From assembly GCF_021272205.1 (NCBI RefSeq), contig NZ_JAJSDX010000003.1, positions 372,001 to 436,000 on the forward strand: a DNA stretch of 64,000 bases. The letters are read 5' to 3'. Below, one piece after another: positions 44,644 to 53,193 of the stretch (positions are counted from its first letter, which is position 1; each line of letters starts with the position of its first letter). The DNA is from Pantoea sp. Mb-10 (GTDB lineage Bacteria; Pseudomonadota; Gammaproteobacteria; Enterobacterales; Enterobacteriaceae). The notes beneath the pieces were generated by a model, which searched no databases, was not told the DNA's origin, and saw nothing but the letters and a program-made list of their open reading frames with translations. The position numbers were made by a program, and so were the translations under genes.

Positions 44644-45225
44644 TCACTCTAACTGACCGCCTTCGGAGTAAATCACGGTTTTTGCTGCCGCCCAGGCCGT
44701 CATCGCTGCCGGGTATTCCTTCACCTCTTTATCCATGGTTTGGCTCACTGAAATCGCGCCATCAATCAACATGATGAGAACAAACGCCACGCGTTCAGCG
44801 GGCTCAGGCTTCAGGCACGTTTTCAGAATATTCCGTACCACGGCCAATAAGTCACTTTTGAAATCAAAAACGATATGACTTAGCGTCGGCATGCTATTTC
44901 CTAATTCCACGACAGCGCGGGAAAACATACAGCCATGAAAAGAGTGGCGGGAAAACCATTCATGATAGAAATTAAAAATCGCAAAAAGTTTATCTTTTGG
45001 CGTTTTTTCTTTTTCTGTTATCTCAACAATTTCAGCAATAAACTTTTGGCGTTTATCTTCGAGAATGGCTTTGATGAGTGCCTCTTTATCGTTGAAATAA
45101 CGATAAAAGGTCATCTTTGATATACCAGCAGATTCAGATATCTTGTCAATACTGGGTAAGACATAGCCTTCAATATTAAAAAGAAGGGCTGATGAATTTA
45201 TAATATCCTGATATTTAGATTTCAT
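44644..45225 (-). CDS. TetR-family transcriptional regulator
   Basis: 193 residues from the ATG at 45225. N-terminal helix-turn-helix (YVLPSIDKISESAGISKMTF YRYF) and a ligand-binding C-terminal domain. Diverges from the O-methyltransferase, with an inverted repeat between them, so it probably represses that gene and itself. Confidence 0.9.
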   Translation of the reverse strand: MKSKYQDIINSSALLFNIEGYVLPSIDKISESAGISKMTFYRYFNDKEALIKAILEDKRQKFIAEIVEITEKEKTPKDKLFAIFNFYHEWFSRHSFHGCMFSRAVVELGNSMPTLSHIVFDFKSDLLAVVRNILKTCLKPEPAERVAFVLIMLIDGAISVSQTMDKEVKEYPAAMTAWAAAKTVIYSEGGQLE

Positions 45226-45283
45226 ACCCACAACATTTAAAAGGCAAAAACATGTCAATAGAGTATAATTTAAAAAAGCCATG

Positions 45284-45343
45284 AAGTATAGCGCAGGCTA
45301 GATAATGCATGGATTTGCAAGGCTAGCCAGCCACACTATACTT
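45284..45343. promoter_or_regulatory. candidate TetR operator half sites
   Basis: AAGTATAG at 45284-45291 is mirrored by CTATACTT at 45336-45343, with GCTAG repeats between, in the divergent tetR/methyltransferase region. Confidence 0.5.
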
Positions 45344-45369
45344 GCAAAATATTATAAGGGTAACGGGAG

Positions 45370-46068
45370 ATGTGCCGCTTGAATAATATAACTTCTACGG
45401 AACCTGAATTAGAAAAATGGTCCGCTGTTGACGCCTGGTTTACCGCACTTTTTGCACCCGCAGAGGATATCTTCGAGCGAGTGCTTGCCGCCAACGTCGA
45501 GGCCGGTTTGCCCGCACACGATGTCTCGATGATGCAGGGGAAAATGCTCGCGTTTTTTATCACGCTTATGCAAGCCAAAACCATTCTTGAGATAGGGACG
45601 CTGGGAGGATTCAGCACCCTGTGGATGGCACGCGCCCTGCCCGCCGAGGGACGCATTACCACCCTGGAAGCTGATGAACAGCATGCGCGGGTAGCGCGGC
45701 AAAATATCCATAACGCAGGCCTGAGCGATCGTGTTGATCTGCGCACCGGCAAAGCGCTTGAGGTATTGCCTTCCCTTAGCGGGCCGTTCGATATCATCTT
45801 TATTGATGCCGATAAGAAAAATAATCCCGGCTATCTGGATTGGGCCCTGCGGCTCTCCCGCCCCGGCACGCTGATCATTGCTGATAACATCGTGCGCGGC
45901 GGCGCGATCCTTGAGGCACAAAGTCCCGACGATAACGTTCAAGGGATCCGCACGTTCCTTTCACGCGTAGCCAACCACCCCCACCTTACAGCGACAGCCC
46001 TGCAAACCGTGGGCGCAAAGGGATGGGATGGATTCGCGCTCGCCGTGGTAACCCCTGCTAAAACCTGA
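45370..46068 (+). CDS. SAM-dependent O-methyltransferase, family 3 (catechol/caffeoyl-CoA type)
   Basis: 232 residues. SAM-binding EIGTLGGFSTLWMA near residue 75 and the metal-binding FIDADKKNN and IADNIVRGG motifs are clear. Members methylate catechol-like hydroxyls with Mg2+. It may be part of the cluster's product tailoring or a separate TetR-controlled detoxification gene. Confidence 0.9.
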   Translation: MCRLNNITSTEPELEKWSAVDAWFTALFAPAEDIFERVLAANVEAGLPAHDVSMMQGKMLAFFITLMQAKTILEIGTLGGFSTLWMARALPAEGRITTLEADEQHARVARQNIHNAGLSDRVDLRTGKALEVLPSLSGPFDIIFIDADKKNNPGYLDWALRLSRPGTLIIADNIVRGGAILEAQSPDDNVQGIRTFLSRVANHPHLTATALQTVGAKGWDGFALAVVTPAKT

Positions 46069-46348
46069 CGTTACGCCGTGCGAATTGCTACGGCAATCAA
46101 GGACAAACGCTTCTTCATCGCCGCATCGTGACCGATTCCTCCCATCTCCCGTCACGATGCGTGCATTAATCTGTGAGCCGCGACCGTGCGGCTTACTTCG
46201 CTAGCCGCCTTTCACCCGCGCACCTAACTCACCGCCACAGCGCACGCTATGTGCGTTACACTTAAAAGCATTGCTTATCATTTTAATGCTAAAATCCTTA
46301 CACGCTTAACGCTGCCTCCATCAATACGTTGCCTTTCAGTACGGAATC

Positions 46349-46921
46349 ATGATGACACACGAAAAAAATCCCCCTTTGGCACTGCTGAAAGCATCGCTGC
46401 AGAAAGAAGTCATGATGAACGATAAACCCTTCTCGTGGCGGAGGGTTCTGCATAAGGCGATTAAATGCCCTGAGCGACGTTATCTCTTCTGGTGGCGCAT
46501 TGCTTCCTATCTCTTTCAGAGCCGAAATAGCGTGGTGAAGAATGTCGCGCGCAGAATCAACCGGAAGTTAATTCAGAAATACGGGGCGGAAATACAATTA
46601 GGCGCAGCGATCCAGCCGGGCATGAAAATCACGCATTATCAGGGCCTGATTATCAACAGCGCCGCGAATATAGGCCATTCATTCAAGGTCAGGCAAAACA
46701 CCACTATTGGCATTACCGGTAATAACACCGCGAACCTGCCTATCTCAATCAACATTGGTAATAATGTCAGCATTGGCGCGAGCAGCTGTATTATTGCCGA
46801 TCAGATCGAGATTGGTGATAACGTGGTCATCGGCGCCATGTCATTTATTAATAAAGACATCCCCAGCAACAGCACGGTGATAACGGAAAAAACGCTGAGG
46901 ATTATTTCGCACTCGGCGTAA
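46349..46921 (+). CDS. hexapeptide-repeat acyltransferase (serine-acetyltransferase-like)
   Basis: 190 residues; a shorter start at MMNDKPFSWR is possible. Left-handed beta-helix hexapeptides run through residues ~95-180 (IGHSFKVRQNTTIGITGNNT; INIGNNVSIGASSCI; IGDNVVIGAMSFI). Similar proteins acetylate serine or surface sugars; helical N-terminus with W/R/Y residues favours a surface polysaccharide acetyltransferase. The 280 bp before it hold no visible gene. Confidence 0.78.
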   Translation: MMTHEKNPPLALLKASLQKEVMMNDKPFSWRRVLHKAIKCPERRYLFWWRIASYLFQSRNSVVKNVARRINRKLIQKYGAEIQLGAAIQPGMKITHYQGLIINSAANIGHSFKVRQNTTIGITGNNTANLPISINIGNNVSIGASSCIIADQIEIGDNVVIGAMSFINKDIPSNSTVITEKTLRIISHSA

Positions 46922-47046
46922 ATTAAGGTAAGCGTAGCGAGTGAATACCGCGTGAACCCTCAGATTGGTTTGCATTCTGTCTCTAACAGAACGCAAACCA
47001 ACAATGAAAGCGACGCCAACCCGCCACGCAATGGAGGATATCCGCG

Positions 47047-47093
47047 ATAGGTATAGGTATAGGTATAGGTATAGGTATAGGTATAGGTATAGG
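47047..47093 (+). repeat. hexanucleotide tandem repeat (ATAGGT, 7.8 copies)
   Basis: Seven perfect ATAGGT units and a partial eighth, uninterrupted, in non-coding DNA between the acetyltransferase and the first toxin-immunity module. Confidence 0.97.
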
Positions 47094-47204
47094 CTTCCGT
47101 TTATATCTTTCGCTGACAGCAACGCAATCACCCTATCTAAACCGGCATGTTTTCCGGGATTTTCGAAGAAAAATCAGGATCTGACGGGGGAGATTTGCGG
47201 GTTT

Positions 47205-47331
47205 TAGGTTCATCTGTGCAGACTCTGATTTTTGGCGCTACCGATATCGAACCACTGGTAACTTCCATTTGCCAGTACGTCGCACCGAATCAGCAAACGA
47301 ATGCCCTGACCTATACCAAGGCGTTATTCCT
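47205..47331 (-). pseudogene. small remnant duplicate of the adjacent orphan toxin
   Basis: The minus strand reads QWFDIGSAKNQSLHR then stop, matching QWFDINSATNQSLPVYQQ in the gene at 47575-48010. The ~45-bp similarity (47217-47262 versus about 47932-47978) implies an older or degraded second copy just downstream of the immunity gene. Confidence 0.55.
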
Positions 47332-47574
47332 TTATTTATGATTAGAACCCTTTCCCTTTTTTCGAGCATTAAAATAGTCAATCGTATCGGAGAGCAAGGC
47401 ATAAGAAGTCATTGCCGTTCCGCCTACAACACCAAACACCAGCGCCCTTTTCATCTGATAAACCGGTAAAAATAGAAATCCCTTAGTAAACCAAATATAG
47501 GCAGCCCCCCCATAAGGAAAAGCATAATAAAACACCGAATAGACACGAAAATATCCACAACTTGAGATAATCAA
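47332..47574 (-). CDS. putative membrane immunity protein for the adjacent orphan toxin
   Basis: 80 residues with two hydrophobic segments (about residues 10-36 and 43-61) and a basic tail KKGKGSNHK. It begins one base after the toxin stop. Same size and topology as the immunity protein of the main CdiA (61931-62173), though not obviously alike in sequence. Confidence 0.6.
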   Translation of the reverse strand: MIISSCGYFRVYSVFYYAFPYGGAAYIWFTKGFLFLPVYQMKRALVFGVVGGTAMTSYALLSDTIDYFNARKKGKGSNHK

Positions 47575-48010
47575 TCATTTTTTATTCTTTTGTTGAGTGT
47601 CGCCTGAAGACTGTTGAATTGTTCCACTATCTTTAGGGTACCCGCTGAGATATTCATTACCAAGCGCGCTGGTAGTATCAATGAAAAAGCTAGGTACTTT
47701 TTTATTGGTAACTTTGTTTACCCCGAGTGGTAACATATAGCCGTAGAGGACGCCGACAGTAGCGACATCAGCCTTAATCCCCAAGGCTTTAGCATCCGGT
47801 CCGTTCGTGAACATCGTGCCGCCCGAAGCGATGCCAAGCTTGGGTAAAAATTCACACCCCGGCGCCAGCGCACCCGTCATAGCTGCAGACGCACTTCCCC
47901 AGTAATCCCTAGTTTTCTGCTGATATACAGGCAGACTCTGATTTGTGGCGCTATTGATGTCAAACCACTGTGCAGATACTAAGCCAGGCAGCCCCATAAC
48001 CACAATCAGC
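47575..48010 (-). pseudogene. orphan toxin fragment of CdiA-CT type, 5' end lost
   Basis: About 142 residues (SAQWFDINSATNQSLPVYQQ ... DTQQKNKK) with no pretoxin region; upstream it meets IS orfA debris at ~48010-48055. The C-terminal design (PSFFIDTTSALGNEYLSGYP then a polar KK tail) recalls the end of the main CdiA toxin (PSYFPGMAGDIGGSLGSELS). Toxic activity not recognised. Confidence 0.5.
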
Positions 48011-48037
48011 CGTTACACTGTGGGTTGTATCCGAGAT

Positions 48038-48283
48038 TCACGAACGTTTAGCCCCCTTATCCAGCATGGCCTCGGCGAGCAGCTTCTTGAGTCTGGCGTT
48101 CTCTTCCTCAAGTGACTTCAGGCGCTTAACCTCAGGCACTTCCATGCCGCCATACTTCTTACGCCAGGTATAAATCGTGGCATCGGAAATGGCGTGCTTA
48201 CGGCAGAGTTCCCGGGCAGAAACTCCGGCTTCAGCCTCGCGGAGAATACTTGAGATCTGTTCGTTGGAAAAACGCTTCTTCAT
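48038..48283 (-). pseudogene. IS3-family transposase OrfA, truncated
   Basis: 81 residues beginning MKKRFSNEQISSILREAEAG, a helix-turn-helix (ARELCRKHAISDATIYTWRK) and the leucine-zipper segment EENARLKKLLAEAMLDK, after which the frame is abruptly different. OrfB is missing. A scar of an IS once inserted in the orphan toxin array. Confidence 0.88.
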
Positions 48284-48395
48284 GGGGATGTCCTCATGTG
48301 GCTTATGAAGACATGACTAACATCGCGGTGTATTCATCAATGGGGAGAAGGTCAACACCACCAGAGGCAATGTTAGAGTCCACGAGTAAGGTCTT

Positions 48396-48443
48396 ATCTT
48401 GGCGATTGAGCACGGTCAGCTGGTGATCCGGTCAGTGGCTTAG
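48396..48443 (+). pseudogene. symE 3'-end remnant
   Basis: Rightward frame ending LAIEHGQLVIRSVA-stop, like the SymE C-terminus TVERGQLVVRPVE at 52737-52802. It sits just before the immunity gene of the next module, the same relative position as the other symE copies. Confidence 0.55.
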
Positions 48444-48485
48444 TAATTAATGAAAAAAACCCCGCCACCGAGAGCTGGAATTTAT

Positions 48486-48995
48486 CTAAATCTTAAACAC
48501 AGCAGATTCTTTTTCTAAGTAATTTTTCCACTTATCCATTAAATGATTAATGTTTTCCATCTGAGAATGCATTGATGGATCATATCCATCAGAAGGAGGC
48601 ATATACTTAATAAAATCTTCTATTTCAGGAGGATAATCAAAATCAGCATAAATTATTTCAACTTCAGCTAGTGGATCTTCAAAACTCTTACGGTTACTCC
48701 AAAGCCAGCTTAGAACAATAAATAACCACTTTTTTTTTATCTTAGAATTGTCTTCCTGTTCAATTTCCGGACATAGCTCCTTCAAAAAAGAAACTACATG
48801 AGCTGATTCACCAAGTGTAATGAATGATAATTCAAGCTCTGCTTTTTCATAACTACCTGTTAACACATTATTTTCTGCTTTTCTAATTAGCACATCTGAG
48901 GTAATTAGGTTATTTTCATAGCCCCACTTCACATCACACCATGAAAGATGGGCATAGTTTTTAATAAACTCGAAAGGTATTGGATATAAATTCAT
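48486..48995 (-). CDS. DUF2247-family immunity protein
   Basis: 169 residues starting MNLYPIPFEFIKNYAHLSWC, acidic, AT-rich codons unlike the GC-rich toxin stem. DUF2247-type proteins are common next to CDI and other polymorphic toxins. Starts just past the toxin stop at 48997. Confidence 0.75.
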   Translation of the reverse strand: MNLYPIPFEFIKNYAHLSWCDVKWGYENNLITSDVLIRKAENNVLTGSYEKAELELSFITLGESAHVVSFLKELCPEIEQEDNSKIKKKWLFIVLSWLWSNRKSFEDPLAEVEIIYADFDYPPEIEDFIKYMPPSDGYDPSMHSQMENINHLMDKWKNYLEKESAVFKI

Positions 48996-48996
48996 G

Positions 48997-49797
48997 TCAT
49001 TTTACCTTTGATGGTCGTTGGTTAGGAGTACCGGTAACAGTGCCACCTTCAATAAATCTTTGATGTGTTACATTTCCTTTATTATCATAAATATACTCAA
49101 ATATACCATTTTTATCATTAAAAGAGCCTTCAGCTTGTAATAATTTTCTTTCTATTCCATCACCACCTTTAATAGTGAAAACTTTTCCATCCATTAACTG
49201 CTCACGACTCAGATAACTTGCGCTTCTATGAGTAGGATCTGGTTTTAGTCCACTACCAATTCGGTCAGCCTCAAGAATTTTATTAACAACCGAAGATTTT
49301 AACGTTGTTTCCACCATATCGGTGGTTTTCGCTACAACCTTCTCCGTCAGTACCGCGCCACCTTTCACCACCCCGGCACCGCCAGCCAGCAGCCCGGCGA
49401 TGTCCGTGACCAGCTTACCACCCTCAACTCCGGCATTAAAAGATCCGCTGGCTCCGGCTTTCTGGTAATCCGCTTCCATCCGGTCAATGCGGTCAATATA
49501 AGACTGCTTCACCGCATCTGAGACGTTACCCAGCACATCACCGCTGTTAAACAGCGATTTCAGCGCCTCATATGTCTCCATCGGGCTGCTGGCCGTTTTC
49601 ACGATGCCGTCAACGGTGTCATACAGACCCGCCGGAACGCCGGCTATCATCCCTGCCGCAAAGCTGACATCCTGATTCAGGTCAGTCGCCGCCCATATCG
49701 CCTGTACCCTGGCTTTACAGGCTGCGTTCTGACAGGCAGCAATTTCTTTATCCTTCTGAGCCTGCTGTTTCTGGCTCAGATAGTTATTCTCAACAAC
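48997..49797 (-). CDS. orphan CdiA-CT module, toxin of unrecognised activity
   Basis: Opens in the VENN motif region ([20 protein letters not shown]) without a start codon of its own, then the shared helical linker ([20 protein letters not shown] ... [18 protein letters not shown]) and a ~90-residue C-terminal toxin domain ([20 protein letters not shown] ... [16 protein letters not shown]). The conserved THRS/RE and GGDGIE residues may be catalytic. Translation would need an internal start, for example at 49650. Likely a silent cassette for recombination into cdiA. Confidence 0.75.
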   Translation of the reverse strand, partial: VVENNYLSQKQQAQKDKEIAACQNAACKARVQAIWAATDLNQDVSFAAGMIAGVPAGLYDTVDGIVKTASSPMETYEALKSLFNSGDVLGNVSDAVKQSYIDRIDRMEADYQKAGASGSFNAGVEGGKLVTDIAGLLAGGAGVVKGGAVLTEKVVAKTTDMVETTLKSSVVNKILEADRIGSGLKPDPTHRSASYLSREQLMDGKVFTIKGGDGIERKLLQAEGSFNDKNGIFEYIYDNKGNVTHQRFIEGGTVTGTPNQRPSKVK

Positions 49798-49798
49798 A

Positions 49799-49826
49799 AA
49801 AAACCGGCTCGATGGCCGGTTTAATT
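49799..49826 (-). terminator. terminator after the DUF4926 immunity gene
   Basis: AAACCGGC CATCGA GCCGGTTT then TTT on the leftward strand; it abuts the VENN start of the next module. Confidence 0.8.
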
Positions 49827-49836
49827 TTTGCAGAAT

Positions 49837-50037
49837 CTAAGCTATTTGGTCGGGAAGTAGCGCAATTTGTGAGATGGTATTCCCTTCATCGTCACAAAAT
49901 TCGACTTCATAGGCTTTCTCCGGTTCCTCATAGATGTCGATAACCACACCTTGCATCCCTCGATACAATTTTTCACCTGGCAAATCGACCCTTAATGTAA
50001 CAACATCGAACGGTGTAAAGCTCACCTGTGACCTCAT
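49837..50037 (-). CDS. DUF4926-family immunity protein
   Basis: 66 residues ([20 protein letters not shown] ... [11 protein letters not shown] ... ALLPDQI), an SH3-like small protein of the DUF4926 family, known as partner of DUF6883 toxins. ATGA overlap with the toxin stop. Confidence 0.82.
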   Translation of the reverse strand: MRSQVSFTPFDVVTLRVDLPGEKLYRGMQGVVIDIYEEPEKAYEVEFCDDEGNTISQIALLPDQIA

Positions 50038-50908
50038 TTGTTAACGTATATAGTTGTCATTCGCGGCGTTGTGGATCCTACATCGTAGATCCAGCCAGTC
50101 CTCACTATTGCAGTTTTCCCGTTAGGCCCGGTAATCGGCATATCAATTGTCATTCGCTGACCGAATTTATCTGAGGATCCCATTTTAACTGGATTAGATT
50201 TCACGCCTTCCTGTACTTTCGCAATCAGATCCGCTGCATTTGACTGGTTATAACCCAGCGCTGATTCAAAAACCTTTGCTTTGTTACCTCCGACAGGATG
50301 CTCTGAATTTAGAGCATAGGACGTAACTTTATTAGGATCGATTACAGCCTTATCTGCATTGACCAACCTTCCGGTTGCAGACGTTTGTGCAACAGTTTCA
50401 GCGTAAGTATAATTTTTCCAGTTCTCTGTAGGGCCTGAGAGTTTGCCTGAAGATACAGATTCAGCAGTGGCAGCCATTTTATCGGCATTAACAGCCGCTG
50501 ATTCAGCCTTACCCGCAACCTTAGCAACAACCTTCTCCGTCAGTACCGCGCCACCTTTCACCACCCCGGCACCGCCAGCCAGCAATCCGGCGATATCCGT
50601 GACCAGCTTACCACCCTCAACTCCGGCATTAAAAGATCCGCTGGCTCCGGCTTTCTGGTAATTCGCTTCCATCCGGTCAATGCGGTCAATATAAGACTGC
50701 TTCACAGCATCTGAGACGTTACCAAGAACATCACCGCTGTTGAACAGGGACTTCAGGGCTTCGTAAGTTTCCTGCGGATCACTGGCCGTTTTCACGATGC
50801 CGTCAACGGTGTCATACAGACCCGCCGGAACGCCGGCTATCATTCCCGCTGCATAACTCACATCTTGGGCTGCGCTTGCAACGGCCCACCTTGCCTGAAC
50901 GCCAGCTT
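50034..50908 (-). CDS. orphan CdiA-CT module with DUF6883 toxin domain
   Basis: Begins mid-linker ([20 protein letters not shown]), fused upstream to a symE remnant, so no VENN and no native start; a GTG at 50861 is available. After the shared linker, residues ~165-275 form a DUF6883 domain ([31 protein letters not shown]). Members pair with DUF4926 immunity, as here. Activity presumed nuclease, unproven. Confidence 0.8.
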
Positions 50909-50912
50909 TACA

Positions 50913-50981
50913 GGTAAGCAGCGCGAGCTGATGGAGCTGATTCAGGTGATGGCGAAGCCGAAGAAGCGAACTGCCAACTAA
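50913..50981 (+). pseudogene. symE 3'-end remnant
   Basis: Rightward frame [25 protein letters not shown] matches the C-terminus of the intact symE at 54937 (KQRQVTELIEVISRSKDRAGN). It directly joins the broken end of the DUF6883 module and precedes the conserved terminator. Confidence 0.75.
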
Positions 50982-50993
50982 CCGTTAAAGTAA

Positions 50994-51017
50994 AATCCCG
51001 GCGCAATGGCCGGGATT
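50994..51017. terminator. conserved array hairpin AATCCCGG/CCGGGATT
   Basis: Perfect 8-bp stem, loop CGCAATGG, between a symE end and an immunity-gene end. Same stem recurs at 52811, 55292, 56678 and 60322. Confidence 0.88.
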
Positions 51018-51022
51018 CGTCT

Positions 51023-51298
51023 TTACGAAAGAAGCTCGAACAGGTCGCTTCTGAGTTGATCTAACTCATCATTTTCAATCAATAACACCTTTCCGTCTCT
51101 GTGCAGCACAAGATCGTTTAGAGATCCCATTCCACCATAAAAATTTCGGAAAGCTTGTCTTGTGTTATCAGGATCGATTTCATATTCCTTAGCCAGTTTA
51201 ATAATACTGACAGACCAGTCTGTATAACCGCCTGATTTTAATAAATCAGCCATACGTTCCATTTTTTCTATAACAATTTCTGTTTTATTTTTCGTCAT
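51023..51298 (-). CDS. DUF6966-like immunity protein
   Basis: 91 residues with the family core FRNFYGGMGSLNDLVLHRDG and an acidic helix N-terminus. Overlaps the toxin stop by 4 nt (ATGA), as expected of a cdiI. Confidence 0.72.
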   Translation of the reverse strand: MTKNKTEIVIEKMERMADLLKSGGYTDWSVSIIKLAKEYEIDPDNTRQAFRNFYGGMGSLNDLVLHRDGKVLLIENDELDQLRSDLFELLS

Positions 51299-51525
51299 TT
51301 TAATGGCTTAATCTCCACAACTTCAGCGCCTTTAATAGCCCAGGCTTTTGGAATAACGATTTGCTGAGTTCCGCCAGAGTATAAATCGGTTTGGAAATTC
51401 ACATCTCCCACATAAATTTTAGTACCGGCAGGTATTTTTATCGCTATTGGCGAGGTGCCGCCTTTAGGCCATTTTGGTAATACTGCCTTATCAACTCTGG
51501 TTTGCAACACTCCTTGAGGTGGTTC
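51295..51525 (-). pseudogene. CdiA-CT 3' fragment cut by an IS3-family element
   Basis: About 70 residues remain (RVDKAVLPKWPKGGTSPIAI ... WAIKGAEVVEIKPLK), a beta-rich C-terminal toxin end of the kind with IPAGTKIYVG and QIVIPKAW motifs seen in ADP-ribosyltransferase-like or related toxins; that link is weak. The 5' part is replaced by the IS left end at 51526. Confidence 0.65.
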
Positions 51526-52734
51526 TGAATCGCCACGAGTTTAACAGACACCTCAGAGTGATTTAAGATGACTTAAAAGAGAGGTGCATATGAGCAGTAA
51601 GCGTTATCCCTAAGAGTTTAAAATTGAAGCAGTCAAACAGGTTGTTGATCGCGGTCATTCTGTTTCCAGCATTGCAACACGCCTCGATATCACCACCCAC
51701 AGCCTTTACGCCTCGATAAAGAAGTACGGTCCGGATTCTTCCATTAATAAAGAACAGCCAGATGCTCAGGCCGGGATCCGCCGTCTCCAGAAGGAACTGA
51801 AGCGGGTTACCGACGAACGGGACATATTAACTTCGCAAAGCTGTCCGACTGAGGTACGGCTTTATCCGTGACAACGCCCGTTGCTGATTCGCCTGCTCTG
51901 TCGGGTTCTGGATGTTCATCCCAGTGGCTTTTACGCCTGGCTTCAGCAGCCGTATTCACAACGCCATCAGTCAGACCTGAGACTGACAAGACAGATTAAA
52001 CAGTTCTGGCTGGAATCAGGATGCGTCTATGGGTATCGCAAGATCCATCTCGATCTGCGGGACAGCGGGCAACAGTGCGGAGTCAACAGAGTCTGGCGAC
52101 TGATGAAACGTGCCGGAATAAAGGCTCAGGTCGGCTACCGGAGCCCGCGGGCAAGTAAAGGCGAGGCTAGTATCGTGTCGCCCAACAGGCTCCGGCGACA
52201 GTTCAATTCGGATGCTCCGGATGAGCGTTGGATAACGGACATAACTTACATTCGAAACCACGAAGGCTGGCTTTATCTTGCCGTGGTAGTTGATCTGTTC
52301 TCACGCAAAATTATTGGCTGGTCAATGCAATCCCGGATGACAAAGGACATTGTCCTGAACGCACTGCTGATGGCTGTATGGCGGCGTAATCCTCAAAAAA
52401 GGTGCTGGTTCACTCGGAACAGGGCAGCCAGTACACAAGCCATGAGTGGCAGTCGTTCCTGAAATCACACAGCCTGGAAGGCAGCATGAGCCGTCGCGGT
52501 AACTGCCACGATAATGCGGTTGCAGAAAGCTTTTTCCAGTTGCTGAAGCGTGAACGGATAAAGAAAAAGATCTACGGAACAAGGGAAGAAGCCCGCAGCG
52601 ATATTTTTGATTACATTGAAATGTTTTATAACAGTAAGCGTCGGCATGGTTCTGGCGATCAGATGTCACCGGCAGAATATGAAAACCACTATTATCAACG
52701 GCTCGGAAGTGTCTAGATTACCTGTGGCGATTCA
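51526..52734 (+). mobile_element. defective IS3-family insertion sequence
   Basis: 1,209 bp between inverted ends that share TGAATCGCCAC (51526-51536 and, inverted, 52724-52734) with imperfect homology further in. OrfA begins ATG at 51591 but has TAA as codon 8; the A-rich OrfA-OrfB frameshift region is deleted near 51835; OrfB is split by a frameshift near 52398 (51881-52462 and 52402-52716), with DDE parts WITDITYIRN, VHSEQGSQYTSHEW and RGNCHDNAVAESFF. No target duplication (TTC left, TTG right). Confidence 0.9.
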
Positions 52735-52802
52735 TTGCGACCGATACGCCGATTACCGTCACCGTTGAGCGCGGACAGCTGGTTGTACGACCTGTTGAGT
52801 AA
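52735..52802 (+). pseudogene. symE 3' remnant beside the IS
   Basis: ATDTPITVTVERGQLVVRPVE-stop, the SymE AbrB-like C-terminal strand region, directly after the IS right end; the symE 5' part is gone. Followed by the conserved terminator. Confidence 0.72.
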
Positions 52803-52810
52803 TGGATAAA

Positions 52811-52838
52811 ATATCCCGGCTCATATTTGCCGGGATAT
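52811..52838. terminator. conserved array hairpin ATATCCCGGC/GCCGGGATAT
   Basis: 10-bp perfect stem between the symE remnant and the next immunity gene; T-rich on both sides. Confidence 0.88.
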
Positions 52839-52841
52839 TTA

Positions 52842-53168
52842 TCAAGGCCCTTGCCATAACAGTCTGGTTCTTAAACTATCAGGGACCATTTTAAATAATG
52901 ACTTAATATATTCTATGTGCTGATTATAATTAGGTGATATGTCCGCGCTGCATTTCTCAAAATAATATTTTGCTTGGTTATTTAAAAACCATAAGTCATG
53001 CTCAACAAAGTCTGAGGTAAGCAGCGTATGCATCAGGTTATGCACCAACTCAGCTTCAAAATAGCATGATATATCTCGCCCCTTGTCTTTCTTCCCCAAT
53101 GACTGGATATTTCTAATGTAAGGCAGAGCAAGAGATAGCATTTTTACATATATCTCATTCTTTTTCAT
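52842..53168 (-). CDS. putative immunity protein for the ParB-like toxin
   Basis: 108 residues from the ATG at 53168, nine bases after GGGAGG (a TTG/ATG further up is less likely). Helical, with aromatic-rich segments (FVEHDLWFLNNQAKYYFEKC). No family recognised; role inferred from its place 25 bp after the toxin stop. Confidence 0.62.
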   Translation of the reverse strand: MKKNEIYVKMLSLALPYIRNIQSLGKKDKGRDISCYFEAELVHNLMHTLLTSDFVEHDLWFLNNQAKYYFEKCSADISPNYNQHIEYIKSLFKMVPDSLRTRLLWQGP

Positions 53169-53193
53169 AGTAATAAACCTCCCCATAAGATCA

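Noticed and set aside
47047-47093. Possible CRISPR-like array
   Set aside because: It is a simple contiguous 6-bp tandem repeat without spacers; no cas genes are present.
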